This document shows, piece by piece, positions 26,640 to 35,565 of a DNA stretch of 64,000 bases (position 1 is its first letter; each line of letters starts with the position of its first letter). Source of the stretch: Komagataeibacter swingsii (GTDB lineage: Bacteria; Pseudomonadota; Alphaproteobacteria; Acetobacterales; Acetobacteraceae). The stretch covers positions 62,001 to 126,000 of the forward strand of contig NZ_NKUB01000008.1 of assembly GCF_003207895.1 (NCBI RefSeq). The letters run 5' to 3'. The notes beneath the pieces were generated by a model that saw only the letters and a program-made list of their open reading frames with translations, was not told where the DNA came from and ran no database searches. Made by a program: the position numbers and the translations under genes.

Positions 26640-26876
26640 ATGAGCAGCGCAGCACGCCTTTCCCCTTCCGCGCCGGGTCTGTCCGGCACGGGGGGGCATG
26701 ATGACCGCAAGGTTCCCCCCGTGGCCGACATGGCACGGATCATCGGCCTGTCCATTCCGGTCGCCTGCATGCCCGACGTGGTGGCGAACACCGCCCTGCT
26801 GCATGGTTACGCCGACCTGGTCGGCAGCTTCGTGCTGCCCGATGACTGTGAACCTGCCTATGAGTACGTGCCATGA
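26640..26876 (+). CDS. hpxX: DUF4089 / AtzG-HpxX-like small amidase subunit
   Basis: A 78-residue protein with an unstructured first 28 residues followed by a GatC-like helical unit. Its C-terminal pattern, with VVANTALLHGYADLVGSF, a Leu-Pro turn and PAYEYVP at the end, fits DUF4089/AtzG proteins that bind and stabilise AtzE-type amidases. GGGAGAG precedes the ATG. The gene overlaps the partner amidase by 4 bases, as in hpxXY pairs. Confidence 0.8.
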   Translation: MSSAARLSPSAPGLSGTGGHDDRKVPPVADMARIIGLSIPVACMPDVVANTALLHGYADLVGSFVLPDDCEPAYEYVP

Positions 26877-28246
26877 CCATGCAGGGGCACAAGGCGGGTG
26901 CGGCCCTTGCGATCGCGGCGGATGTGCGTGCAGGCCACCGCAGCGCGGTATCGGTCGTGACGGATGTGATTGCGGATATCGAAGCCCGTGACACCCGCTT
27001 TAACAGCGTCACCCGCATCCTTGGCCCCGCCGCCGTGGCGCAGGCCGAGGAAGTGGACAAGGCCATTGCCGCCGGCCGCGACCCCGGCCCGCTGGCGGGC
27101 GTGCCCTTTGGGGTGAAGGACCTGTTTGACGTCCGGGGCGAGGTGACCACGGCGGGGTCCATCGTGCTGCGCGACAACCTGCCCGCCACGCGGGACGCGG
27201 TTGTTGTCGAACGCCTGCGGGCCGCTGGCGCGGTGCCGGTCGCGACCCTGAACATGGATGAATTCGCCTACGGCTTTTCCACCGAAAACGCCCATACCGG
27301 CACAACACGCAACCCGCATGACACCGCGCGCCTGGCCGGTGGCTCATCGGGTGGGTCGGCAGCGTCGGTCGCGGCGGGCCTGCTGCCGTTCACGCTGGGG
27401 TCGGACACCAACGGGTCCATCCGCATCCCGTCCTCCCTGTGCGGGGTGTGGGGGCTGAAGCCGACCTACGGGCAGATGCCGCTGGGCGGTGTCTATCCGT
27501 TCGTGGCCAGTCTGGATGTGGTTGGTCCCATGGCCGACACGGTGGAGGACCTGCGGGCGGTCTATGCCATCATGGCTGGTGGCGCCCCAGTGGGCGAACC
27601 CGATATGGGTGATGTGCGTGTCGCCCGCCTTGGCGGCTGGTTTGCAGACAATATCAGCACGGAACTGCGCGCGGGCATTGACGCCGTCATGGCGCATCTG
27701 GGCCAGGACCGTGTGATCGAACTGCCGGAAGTCGCCCGTGCGCGGGCTTCGGCCTTCCTGATCAGTGCGGCGGAAGGGGGCAACCTGCACCTGCCGCGCC
27801 TGCGGCGGCGGTCCATGCAGTATGATCCCGCGACACGCGGGCGGCTTATGGCCGGGGCCATGCTGCCTGCGGCGACATTCGTGCAGGCGCAGCGTTTCCG
27901 TCGCTGGTTCCGTGACCATGTGCATGCCGCCCTCGCCCAGGCCGATGTGCTGGTGGCCCCCACCACGGTGGGTGTTGCGCCGCGCATTGACCAGCCTTCC
28001 ATCGTGGTGGACGGCAAAACGGTGTCCGCCCGTGCCAATCTTGGCATCTTCACGCAGCCGGTCAGCCTTGCCGGCCTGCCGGTGCTGGCGGCCCCGCTGG
28101 CGGTGGATGGCCTGCCGCTGGGCATCCAGTTGATCGGCGCGCCGGGGGGGGAAGCGAAGCTGTTTGCCGTCGCAGCCGAACTGCAGCGCGCGGGACTTGC
28201 GGCCTGCCGCCCCCTTGAGGCTGGATACGCACGGAAGGACAGCTGA
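26873..28246 (+). CDS. hpxY: Amidase-signature enzyme, AtzE/HpxY-like
   Basis: A 457-residue amidase-signature hydrolase. The Ser-cisSer-Lys triad is visible as Lys82 (GVKDLFDV), Ser158 (GGSSGGSA) and Ser182 (DTNGSIRIPSS). Family relatives include AtzE (1-carboxybiuret hydrolase, acting with AtzG) and HpxY of the Klebsiella hpx clusters. Here it is coupled to an AtzG-like partner and to HpxW, which points to hydrolysis of an oxalurate-type or carbamoyl amide late in allantoin breakdown. The exact substrate is inferred from context only. Confidence 0.88.
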   Translation: MTMQGHKAGAALAIAADVRAGHRSAVSVVTDVIADIEARDTRFNSVTRILGPAAVAQAEEVDKAIAAGRDPGPLAGVPFGVKDLFDVRGEVTTAGSIVLRDNLPATRDAVVVERLRAAGAVPVATLNMDEFAYGFSTENAHTGTTRNPHDTARLAGGSSGGSAASVAAGLLPFTLGSDTNGSIRIPSSLCGVWGLKPTYGQMPLGGVYPFVASLDVVGPMADTVEDLRAVYAIMAGGAPVGEPDMGDVRVARLGGWFADNISTELRAGIDAVMAHLGQDRVIELPEVARARASAFLISAAEGGNLHLPRLRRRSMQYDPATRGRLMAGAMLPAATFVQAQRFRRWFRDHVHAALAQADVLVAPTTVGVAPRIDQPSIVVDGKTVSARANLGIFTQPVSLAGLPVLAAPLAVDGLPLGIQLIGAPGGEAKLFAVAAELQRAGLAACRPLEAGYARKDS

Positions 28247-29838
28247 TGCTGAATACGCCGCGTTCATGCCGGGGGATGGTCACATCCCCCCACCACCTGG
28301 CCAGCCAGGCCGGCCTTGACGTGCTCAAGGCCGGTGGCACCGCGCTGGAGGCCGCCGTTGCGACCGCAGCGGCGCTGGCCGTGGTCTATCCGCACATGAC
28401 CGGTATCGGCGGTGATGCGTTCTGGCTGACCATGTGGCCCGACGGGCGGGTGGAAACCATTGATGCCTGTGGCGCTGCGGCACAGAAGGCCGATGCCGCC
28501 TTTTACCATGCGGCGGGGCTGGATGCGATACCGTGGCGTGGGCCGCTGGCGGCCAATACCGTGGCGGGAACCGTATCGGGCTGGGATCTGGCGCTGTCAT
28601 GGAGCCATGCGATGGCGCCCGCCCTGCCACTGGGCCGCGTATTGCGCGATGCGCTGTTCTATGCCGAGCAGGGCGCGCCCGTTACCGACAGCGCAGCCGG
28701 GATCACGGCTGCAAAAGCCGATGAACTGAAGGATCTGCCCGGTTTCGCGGATCTGTTCATGCCCGGCGGCAGGCTGCCGCAGCCCGGCGACATCCTGCAC
28801 AACCCGCGCCTTGCAAATACGTTGCGGCAACTGGCGGATGAAGGTCTGTCGAGCTTCTATCACGGCAATGTCGCGCGCGAACTGGCCGCCGACCTGCATG
28901 ACCTCGGCAGCCCGCTGACCCTTGCGGACCTGCAGGCGCACAAGGCCACCCACCAGCCTGCCCTGCATGCCCGCGTCAACGGGGCGGACCTGTATAACAT
29001 GGCGCCCCCGACACAGGGCGTGGCGTCGCTGTTGATCCTTGCGCTGTTCGACCGGCTGAAGGCGGCGAAGGCGGATGATTTCGATTACCTGCACGGGCTG
29101 GTCGAGGCGACAAAACAGGCTTTCCGTTACCGCGATACCCATGTGGGCGATCCCGCCTACATGACCGTGCAGGCGCAGGACATCCTTGATGACCGCAGGG
29201 CGCTGGACCGCATGGCCGCCAGCATCGACCCCGACCGGGCGGCGCCGTGGCCATGGCCGTCACAGGCGGGCGATACGGTGTGGCTGGGCGTGATTGATTC
29301 CGACGGGCTGGCCGTCAGCATGATCCAGAGCCTGTATTTCGAATACGGATCGGGCATCGTGCTGCCGCGCACCGGCGTGGTCTGGCAGAACCGTGGCACC
29401 AGCTTCGGCCTTGACCCGCAGGGCTGGAATGGCCTGCGCCCCGGTCGCAAGCCGTTCCATACCCTCAACCCCGCCGGTGCCCGTTTCGATGACGGGCGCA
29501 CCATGGTCTATGGCACCATGGGGGGCGAGGGACAGCCCCAGACACAGGCCGCCATCTTCACCCGTTATGCGCGCTACGGCATGGAACTGCAGGAAGCGGT
29601 GACCGCGCCGCGCTGGCTGCTGGGGCGTACATGGGGCGAAAGCAGCGTCAGCCTGAAATACGAAGACCGCTTTGATCCGGAAGTCATCGCCCGGATGCAG
29701 GCCGCGGGCCACCAGATGGAACGCGTCGCGCCGTTTTCTTCCACGATGGGCCATGCGGGCGCGCTGGTGCGCCACTCGTCCGGTCTGCTGGAAGGGGCGA
29801 CCGACCCCCGCAGCGACGGGTGCGTCGCGGCATGGTGA
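28246..29838 (+). CDS. hpxW: Gamma-glutamyltransferase-fold oxamate amidohydrolase (HpxW-like)
   Basis: A 530-residue N-terminal-nucleophile hydrolase of the GGT superfamily, expected to self-cleave. The N-terminal half has PHHLASQAGLDVLKAGG and PHMTGIGGDAFWL. The candidate nucleophile is Thr344 in GDTVWLGVID, which would start the small subunit. HpxW of Klebsiella hydrolyses oxamate to oxalate and ammonia, and the match in cluster context (HpxX, HpxY, HpxK neighbours) favours the same role over glutathione breakdown. No signal peptide is seen, so it is cytoplasmic. It overlaps hpxY by 1 base and the next gene by a few bases. Confidence 0.85.
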   Translation: MLNTPRSCRGMVTSPHHLASQAGLDVLKAGGTALEAAVATAAALAVVYPHMTGIGGDAFWLTMWPDGRVETIDACGAAAQKADAAFYHAAGLDAIPWRGPLAANTVAGTVSGWDLALSWSHAMAPALPLGRVLRDALFYAEQGAPVTDSAAGITAAKADELKDLPGFADLFMPGGRLPQPGDILHNPRLANTLRQLADEGLSSFYHGNVARELAADLHDLGSPLTLADLQAHKATHQPALHARVNGADLYNMAPPTQGVASLLILALFDRLKAAKADDFDYLHGLVEATKQAFRYRDTHVGDPAYMTVQAQDILDDRRALDRMAASIDPDRAAPWPWPSQAGDTVWLGVIDSDGLAVSMIQSLYFEYGSGIVLPRTGVVWQNRGTSFGLDPQGWNGLRPGRKPFHTLNPAGARFDDGRTMVYGTMGGEGQPQTQAAIFTRYARYGMELQEAVTAPRWLLGRTWGESSVSLKYEDRFDPEVIARMQAAGHQMERVAPFSSTMGHAGALVRHSSGLLEGATDPRSDGCVAAW

Positions 29839-31103
29839 TACGGGCTGGCAATATGGATCATCCATCCGGTGCGCGTGCGGTCGCGCGCTGCACCGAACTG
29901 GGCCGCGCGCCGTATTCGGAAATGGAAGGCGGGCTGTTCCGCCCCTATCTCGGCCCATCCTACCGCGCCACCTGTGACCGGCTGGCGCAATGGATGTCTG
30001 ATGCGGGCATGACCACGCGCATGGACGCGGCGGGCAACCTGGTCGGGCGGTATGAGGGGCTGGCACCCGATGCCCCGGTCGTATTGCTGGGATCGCATAT
30101 CGACAGCGTGCGCGATGGCGGGTTCTTTGACGGGATGCTGGGCGTGGTGCTGGGCATTGAAACCGTGGCCCATTTCGCGCGACAGGGAAAACGCTTTCCC
30201 TTCGCGCTGGAAGTCGTGGGTTTCGGGGATGAGGAAGGATCACGCTTTCCTTCCGGCATGCTGACCTCCCACGCCGTGGCGGGCGTGCTGGAAACACCGG
30301 ACCCGGCCATGTCTGACTGGGCGGGGACCGCGACGCTGGCCAGTGCGCTGGAAGGCTTCGGGCTGGAAGTGGGGCGCATGCATGCCGCGTCGCGCAAAGG
30401 CGATCCGGTCGTGGCCTATGTCGAGGCGCATATCGAACAGGGGCCGATGCTGGAAGCCGAAGGCCGCGCCCTTGGCGTGGTCAGCGCGATTGCGGCCCAG
30501 CACCGTTACCGCGTGACACTGCGCGGCATGGCGGGCCATGCGGGCACTGTGGCGATGACGCTGCGGCGCGATGCGCTGGCGGGGGCTGCGGACATCATCC
30601 TTGCCGTCGAACATGTGGGCCGCGCGGGAACGGACGGGCTGGTGGCGACCGTCGGGTCGCTGGATGTCATGCCGGGGGCGGCCAATGTCGTGCCGGGCGA
30701 TGTGGTGTTCACCATTGATGTCCGCGCGGGGACAAATACCACGCGCGACCGTGCGGCGCGTGAAATCCTGGACATTGCCCGCGATGTCGCGGCCCGGCGC
30801 GGGCTGGGGATGGATGTGGCGCTGCAGCAGGATCTTGATGCGACACCGTGTGACCCGAAGCTTACGGACCTTATGGAACAGGCCGTGCGCGACGTGACCC
30901 ATGCGCCGGCGCCCGTGCTGGTCAGCGGGGCGGGGCACGACGCCATGATCATGGCGCACCTGGCCCCGGTGTCCATGCTGTTCATCCGGTGCGCGGGCGG
31001 CATCAGCCACAACCCGGCGGAATCGGTGACCGATGCCGACACGGATGCCGCCCTGCGCGCGATGATTACCTTTATCGGACTTTTTGAAAGACACTTTGGA
31101 TGA
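29832..31103 (+). CDS. hpxK: Allantoate amidohydrolase (M20/AllC-HpxK type)
   Basis: A 423-residue M20-family metal-dependent amidohydrolase of the allantoate/N-carbamoyl amino acid group. Metal-site segments are LLGSHIDSVRDGGFFDGMLG and GFGDEEGSRFPSGMLTSHA, and YVEAHIEQGPMLE lies in the dimer domain. It should release ammonia and CO2 from allantoate, giving ureidoglycine. The start at 29832 gives an ATGGTGA overlap with hpxW; GTG 29820 and ATG 29853 (MDHPSGARAV) are alternatives. Its stop overlaps the aminotransferase start (ATGA). Confidence 0.9.
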   Translation: MVIRAGNMDHPSGARAVARCTELGRAPYSEMEGGLFRPYLGPSYRATCDRLAQWMSDAGMTTRMDAAGNLVGRYEGLAPDAPVVLLGSHIDSVRDGGFFDGMLGVVLGIETVAHFARQGKRFPFALEVVGFGDEEGSRFPSGMLTSHAVAGVLETPDPAMSDWAGTATLASALEGFGLEVGRMHAASRKGDPVVAYVEAHIEQGPMLEAEGRALGVVSAIAAQHRYRVTLRGMAGHAGTVAMTLRRDALAGAADIILAVEHVGRAGTDGLVATVGSLDVMPGAANVVPGDVVFTIDVRAGTNTTRDRAAREILDIARDVAARRGLGMDVALQQDLDATPCDPKLTDLMEQAVRDVTHAPAPVLVSGAGHDAMIMAHLAPVSMLFIRCAGGISHNPAESVTDADTDAALRAMITFIGLFERHFG

Positions 31104-32329
31104 CCCAGACCTTTTTCGGCCAGATCAATCCTCCTGCCCGTCTGCTGATGGGACCGGGGCCGGTCAATGCGCACCCGCGCGTGCTGCGGGCCATGGCGGC
31201 CGACATGTTGGGACAGTTCGACCCGGAAATGACCGCATACATGAACCAGACGATGGACCTGTACCGTCAGGTGTTCATGACCGGCAACCGCTGGACCTTC
31301 CTGGTCGATGGCACGGCGCGGGCGGGGATCGAGGCGGCGCTTGTCTCCCTTGTCGAACCGGGCATGAAGCTGCTGATCGTGCGCGCGGGCCGTTTCGGGC
31401 TGCTTCTGTCCGAAATCGCCGAGCGCATTGGTGCTGAAATCGTGACGCTGGACATTCCGTGGGGCGAGATCGCGACGCTGGAGCAGATCGAGGACGCGAT
31501 CGTCACCCACCGCCCGCATGTGCTGGCATGCATCCATGGCGATACCTCCACCACCATTGCCCAGCCGCTGGATGGGGTGGGCGCGCTGTGCCGCAAGTAT
31601 GACGTGCTGTCCTATGTCGACACCACCGCGACGCTGGGCGGGATGGAGGTCGCGACCGACCGCTGGGGCGTGGACGTGGTCAGCGGCGGCCTGCAGAAAT
31701 GCATGGGCGGACCGCCGGGTTCGGCCCCCATCACCATTTCCGACCGCGCGGCGGAACACATCTTCGCCCGCCGCCATGTCGAGGCCGGGATCCGGGGCGC
31801 GGATACACATGACGGCACGCGGGCGCGCATTCCGTCCAACTATTTCGACCTGGCGATGGTCATGGATTACTGGTCTGAAAAGCGCCTGAACCACCATACC
31901 GAGGCGACGACCATGCTGTACGGCGCGCGTGAAGCCGCCCGCGTGGTGCTGGAAGAAGGGCTGCAGGCCCGCTTCGCCCGCCATGCCCGCGCATCGCGCG
32001 CGGTCTGTGCCGGGCTGCGCGCTATCGGGCTGGAGCTGTTTGGCGGCGATGAATACCGCATGACCAACGTGACCGGCGTGTACATTCCCAGGGGCGTGGA
32101 TGGGGAAAAGGTGCGTGGCCGCATGCGCGAGGATTTCGAGATCGAGATCGGCTCCGCCTTCGGTCCGCTGCAGGGCAGGATCTGGCGCATCGGGGCGATG
32201 GGCTACAACGCGGAAAAGCACAAGGTGCTGCTGACCATCGGCGCGCTGGAAACCGTCCTGCGCCACGAAGGCCACGCCTTTGCCGCGGGCAGCGGTGTCG
32301 ATGCCGCCCTTGCGGCCTATAACGCGTAA
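31100..32329 (+). CDS. pucG: (S)-ureidoglycine-glyoxylate aminotransferase (PucG/HpxJ type)
   Basis: A 409-residue class V PLP aminotransferase of the alanine-glyoxylate type. RLLMGPGPVNAHPRVLRAM starts the fold, and SGGLQKCMGGPPG contains the PLP lysine. Its placement between allantoate amidohydrolase and allantoinase identifies it as the ureidoglycine enzyme, which moves the amino group to glyoxylate to give glycine and oxalurate. This feeds the oxamate/oxalate branch encoded by hpxXYW. It overlaps the previous gene by 4 bases. Confidence 0.9.
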   Translation: MTQTFFGQINPPARLLMGPGPVNAHPRVLRAMAADMLGQFDPEMTAYMNQTMDLYRQVFMTGNRWTFLVDGTARAGIEAALVSLVEPGMKLLIVRAGRFGLLLSEIAERIGAEIVTLDIPWGEIATLEQIEDAIVTHRPHVLACIHGDTSTTIAQPLDGVGALCRKYDVLSYVDTTATLGGMEVATDRWGVDVVSGGLQKCMGGPPGSAPITISDRAAEHIFARRHVEAGIRGADTHDGTRARIPSNYFDLAMVMDYWSEKRLNHHTEATTMLYGAREAARVVLEEGLQARFARHARASRAVCAGLRAIGLELFGGDEYRMTNVTGVYIPRGVDGEKVRGRMREDFEIEIGSAFGPLQGRIWRIGAMGYNAEKHKVLLTIGALETVLRHEGHAFAAGSGVDAALAAYNA

Positions 32330-32347
32330 GAAAGGGGCTATGGCGTA

Positions 32348-33259
32348 ATGTCTGGAACAGGTGTCTATCCCCGCGATCTGGTCGGCTATGGTGGTCACCC
32401 ACCGGATGCGAAATGGCCGGGTGGCGCGCGGATCGCGGTACAGTTCGTCATCAATTACGAGGAGGGGGCCGAGAATTCGGTCCTGCATGGGGATCGCGGG
32501 TCGGAAGCCTTCCTGTCAGAAATGATCGGGGCGCAGTCGATTACCGGCGCGCGCGCGATTGCGATGGAAAGCCTGTACGAATACGGCTCGCGCGCCGGGT
32601 TCTGGCGGCTGCACCGCATCTTTACCCAGCGCAGGCAGAAGCTGACGGTATTTGGCGTGGCGGCGGCAATGGCGCGCAACCCGGCCGCCGTCGCGGCGAT
32701 GAAGGAAGCAGGTTGGGAAATCGCATCCCACGGGCTGCGCTGGATTGATTACCAGCACGTGCCCGAAGCGGTGGAGCGCGCGCATATCCACGAATGCATC
32801 GCCCTGCATACGAAGCTGACCGGATCGCGCCCGCTGGGCTGGTACCAGGGGCGCACCAGCCCCAACACCGCCCGGCTGATCGCGGAGGAAGGCGGCTTTG
32901 TCTATGACGCGGATTCCTATGCCGATGACCTGCCGTATTATGACCGCGGCCATGGCCGTGCGCAGTTGATCGTGCCCTATACGCTGGATGTGAACGACAT
33001 GCGGTTTGTGGCGATCAACGGCTTTACCGAAGGGGAGCAGTTCTTCACCTACCTGCGCGACACCTTCGATGAACTGTATGAGGAAGGGGCCGATAAACCG
33101 CGCATGATGTCGGTGGGCCTGCACTGCCGTGTGGCGGGCCGCCCGGGCCGTGCGCGGGCCGTGGCGCGTTTCCTTGATTACATCGCCACGCGCGAAAAGG
33201 TCTGGGTTGCGACCCGGCTGGATATCGCCCGGCACTGGCTGGCGGTGCACCCGGCATGA
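32348..33259 (+). CDS. puuE: PuuE-type allantoinase (polysaccharide-deacetylase fold)
   Basis: A 303-residue metal-independent allantoinase of the NodB-like fold. YPRDLVGYGGHPPDAKWPGG, INYEEGAENSVLHGD, YGSRAGFWRLHRIF and WEIASHGLRWIDYQ are diagnostic for PuuE. It hydrolyses allantoin to allantoate, a step that would otherwise need a metal-dependent allantoinase; this makes the metal-less hydantoinase homologue at the other end of the island dispensable for catalysis. GAAAGGGG lies upstream of the ATG. Its stop overlaps uraD by 4 bases. Confidence 0.94.
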   Translation: MSGTGVYPRDLVGYGGHPPDAKWPGGARIAVQFVINYEEGAENSVLHGDRGSEAFLSEMIGAQSITGARAIAMESLYEYGSRAGFWRLHRIFTQRRQKLTVFGVAAAMARNPAAVAAMKEAGWEIASHGLRWIDYQHVPEAVERAHIHECIALHTKLTGSRPLGWYQGRTSPNTARLIAEEGGFVYDADSYADDLPYYDRGHGRAQLIVPYTLDVNDMRFVAINGFTEGEQFFTYLRDTFDELYEEGADKPRMMSVGLHCRVAGRPGRARAVARFLDYIATREKVWVATRLDIARHWLAVHPA

Positions 33260-33783
33260 CAGACGTGATGGACCGGGTCAATGGCGCTTCCGCCGTCAGG
33301 TTCGTGGAACTGTTCGGCCCGATATACGAACATTCCCCCTGGATTGCCCAGCGTGCTTATGCCCATCGTCCCTTTGCTGACATGGCGGCGATGCTGGCCG
33401 CCATGCGCCATGAACTGGACCGAGCGACGGAGGCGGAAAAGATGGCGCTGATCCGCGCCCACCCCGAACTGGCGCAGCGCATGGGGGTGGACCCGACGTT
33501 GACATCGGCTTCGGCGGCCGAGCAGGCCTCCGCCGGGCTGGACCGCCTGACACCGGAGGAATTCGCCACCTTCCGTGCCCTGAATGACGCCTATACCGCC
33601 AAATTCGGCATCCCGTTCATCATCTGCGTGCGGCGGTCGGACAAGGATGGCATCCTGAACGGGATGCGCGCCCGGCTGGAAAACACGCCCGGGGCCGAAC
33701 AGCAGGCCGCCCTGCGGGAAATCAACAAGATTGCCGCCCTGCGCCTGGCGGACGTGCTGGCGCGGCTGGAGCAGGAAGCATGA
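33256..33783 (+). CDS. uraD: OHCU decarboxylase
   Basis: A 175-residue 2-oxo-4-hydroxy-4-carboxy-5-ureidoimidazoline decarboxylase. LIRAHPELAQRMG holds the conserved HPEL catalytic His motif and FGIPFIICVRRSDKDGIL is the family core. It stereospecifically produces (S)-allantoin from OHCU. Four-base overlaps with puuE and uraH show that the three genes are translated together. Confidence 0.95.
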   Translation: MTDVMDRVNGASAVRFVELFGPIYEHSPWIAQRAYAHRPFADMAAMLAAMRHELDRATEAEKMALIRAHPELAQRMGVDPTLTSASAAEQASAGLDRLTPEEFATFRALNDAYTAKFGIPFIICVRRSDKDGILNGMRARLENTPGAEQQAALREINKIAALRLADVLARLEQEA

Positions 33784-34136
33784 GCACCCTTTCCACCCAT
33801 GTCCTTGACCTTGTATCAGGCCAGCCTGCCGTGGGCATGGCGATCAGCCTGTGGGCGGGCCAGGACTGCCTGTTCCGTGGCATGACCAACGAAGATGGCC
33901 GCTGCCCGGAACTGGGCCAGCAGGCGGGGGATATGAAAGCCGGGGCCTACCGGCTGGAATTCAGCGTGGCGGATTATTTCCGCAGCCGTGATGTCGTGCT
34001 GTCGGACCCGCCATTCCTTGATGTCGTGCCCATCGCCTTTGGTATGGCGCAGGTGGCGCCGGGGGAAAGGGGGAGGCATTACCATGTGCCGCTTCTGGTC
34101 TCGCCCTACGGGTTTTCGACCTATCGCGGCAGTTAA
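33780..34136 (+). CDS. uraH: 5-hydroxyisourate hydrolase (transthyretin-like)
   Basis: A 118-residue transthyretin-related protein. LSTHVLDLVSGQPA contains the N-terminal catalytic His, and HYHVPLLVSPYGFSTYRGS ends with the diagnostic YRGS tail. It opens the 5-hydroxyisourate ring to OHCU. No periplasmic signal is present, so it acts in the cytoplasm. It is the last gene of the purine island. Confidence 0.96.
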   Translation: MSTLSTHVLDLVSGQPAVGMAISLWAGQDCLFRGMTNEDGRCPELGQQAGDMKAGAYRLEFSVADYFRSRDVVLSDPPFLDVVPIAFGMAQVAPGERGRHYHVPLLVSPYGFSTYRGS

Positions 34137-34181
34137 GAGACTGTTTGAAAAGTCGGCTGATGATAGCGCTTTAAAATTAAA

Positions 34182-34260
34182 AGAAGTTTTTGGTGAAGCT
34201 TTTTGCAAAAAGCTTCGAAGAACGCCGCCTTTTTGAAAAACGGGGCACCCAGGAACTTTT
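34182..34260 (-). repeat. Palindromic intergenic repeat, copy 5 (reverse)
   Basis: The GAAGC hairpin is perfect (GAAGCTTTTTG / CAAAAAGCTTC). The other stem is partly broken (GCCGCCTTTTTG / AAAAACGGGGC). It sits between convergent uraH and icd. Confidence 0.88.
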
Positions 34261-34284
34261 CTTGCTTTTTTATCTATTCCCAAG

Positions 34285-34322
34285 AAAAAGGGTCGTGGCG
34301 TCTGCGCCGCCACGACCCTTTT
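34285..34322. terminator. Bidirectional terminator between uraH and icd
   Basis: An 11-bp perfect stem (GGGTCGTGGCG at 34290-34300, CGCCACGACCC at 34308-34318) is flanked by A5 on the left and T4 on the right, so it can work on either strand. Confidence 0.85.
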
Positions 34323-34364
34323 CCGTATCCCGCGACAGGCTGGCTGCCGCGGGAAAAAACCGTA

Positions 34365-35393
34365 TCAGACCAGTGCCTGCTTCAGCGCTGCGGTCAGTTC
34401 GGTCGTGGTGGCCTTGCCACCAAGGTCGCCCGTGCGCACGGCGCCCGAGGTGATGACCTTCTCGATGGCCTTGTCGATGCGGGTGGCCAGGTCCTGACGG
34501 CCCACATGCGCCAGCATCATGTTGGCGGCCAGCAGCAGCGAGGTCGGGTTGGCCTTGTTCTGGCCCGCGATGTCGGGCGCCGAACCATGCACGGCCTCGA
34601 ACACCGCTGCCTTTTCACCAATGTTCGCACCCGGCGCCAGACCAAGCCCGCCAACCAGGCCAGCCGTCAGATCGGACAGGATATCGCCGAACAGGTTGGT
34701 GGTGACGATGCAGTCATACTGCCACGGGTCGGTTACAAGCTGCATGGCGCAGGCGTCGACAATGCGCTCGTTCACTTCCACGCGGCCTTCGTATTCCTTG
34801 GCGACCTTGCGGCCTTCTTCAAGGAACAGGCCGGTCAGCAGCTTCAGGATGTTGGCCTTGTGCACCAGGGTCACGCGCTTGCGGTTGTTCTTGACCGCGT
34901 ATTCAAAGGCGTAGCGGACGATGCGGTTGCATTCCCTGCGCGTGGTGTAACCGGCGCTGGTGGCGATGGCGTGCGGGTCATCGCCATAGGGAATGTAGTT
35001 TTCCATCGCCGCGTAATACCCTTCGAGGTTTTCGCGGAAGATGACGAGGTTGATGTTCTCGAACCGGCCACCGGGCACGATCGTCTTGGTGGGGCGGACA
35101 TTCGCGAACAGGCCGAACTCCTGGCGCAGTGTCACGTTGATGGACTTGAAGCCACCGCCAACGGGGGTCGTCAGCGGGCCTTTCAGCGCAAGGCCGGTGC
35201 GGCGGATGCTTTCGATCGTTTCCTTGGGCAGCGGGCTGCCGGTGGCGTCAAGGGCCGCAACACCGCCAAGCGCCTTTTCCCATTTGAAAGGGGCACCGAC
35301 CGTATCCAGGATCTCGACAACGGACTGGACGATTTCAGGCCCGATTCCGTCACCCGGAATCAGGGTGGCGGGAATTGTTTTTTCTGTAGACAT
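34365..35393 (-). CDS. icd: NAD-dependent isocitrate dehydrogenase
   Basis: A 342-residue member of the isocitrate/isopropylmalate dehydrogenase family. ATLIPGDGIGPEIVQSVVEI is the N-terminus, NVTLRQEFGLFANVRP carries substrate-binding Arg residues, YDCIVTTNLFGDILSD has the metal-binding Asp pair, and EAVHGSAPDIAGQNKANP the cofactor region. The short length and overall pattern match NAD-type enzymes. It oxidises isocitrate to 2-oxoglutarate in the TCA cycle. GGGAG precedes the ATG. Monocistronic. Confidence 0.92.
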   Translation of the reverse strand: MSTEKTIPATLIPGDGIGPEIVQSVVEILDTVGAPFKWEKALGGVAALDATGSPLPKETIESIRRTGLALKGPLTTPVGGGFKSINVTLRQEFGLFANVRPTKTIVPGGRFENINLVIFRENLEGYYAAMENYIPYGDDPHAIATSAGYTTRRECNRIVRYAFEYAVKNNRKRVTLVHKANILKLLTGLFLEEGRKVAKEYEGRVEVNERIVDACAMQLVTDPWQYDCIVTTNLFGDILSDLTAGLVGGLGLAPGANIGEKAAVFEAVHGSAPDIAGQNKANPTSLLLAANMMLAHVGRQDLATRIDKAIEKVITSGAVRTGDLGGKATTTELTAALKQALV

Positions 35394-35565
35394 TCTCGAA
35401 CGTCTCCCTTTGTGCTTGCTACTGAAAAGCGTTTCAGCATGCGCACCGGCTTGGCGGACCCGGTTCGTTGCCGGGTGCCCCGTCGGAACTGGTTAAAAGT
35501 CCTAGGCCCCCCAGCCGCGCGTGACAATCGGGCCACCGGGCCATGGCCATGGTTTTGCAGTCACA

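Noticed and set aside
28246-29838. Glutathione gamma-glutamyltransferase
   Set aside because: No signal peptide, and the neighbours and the GDTVWLG nucleophile context fit HpxW better.
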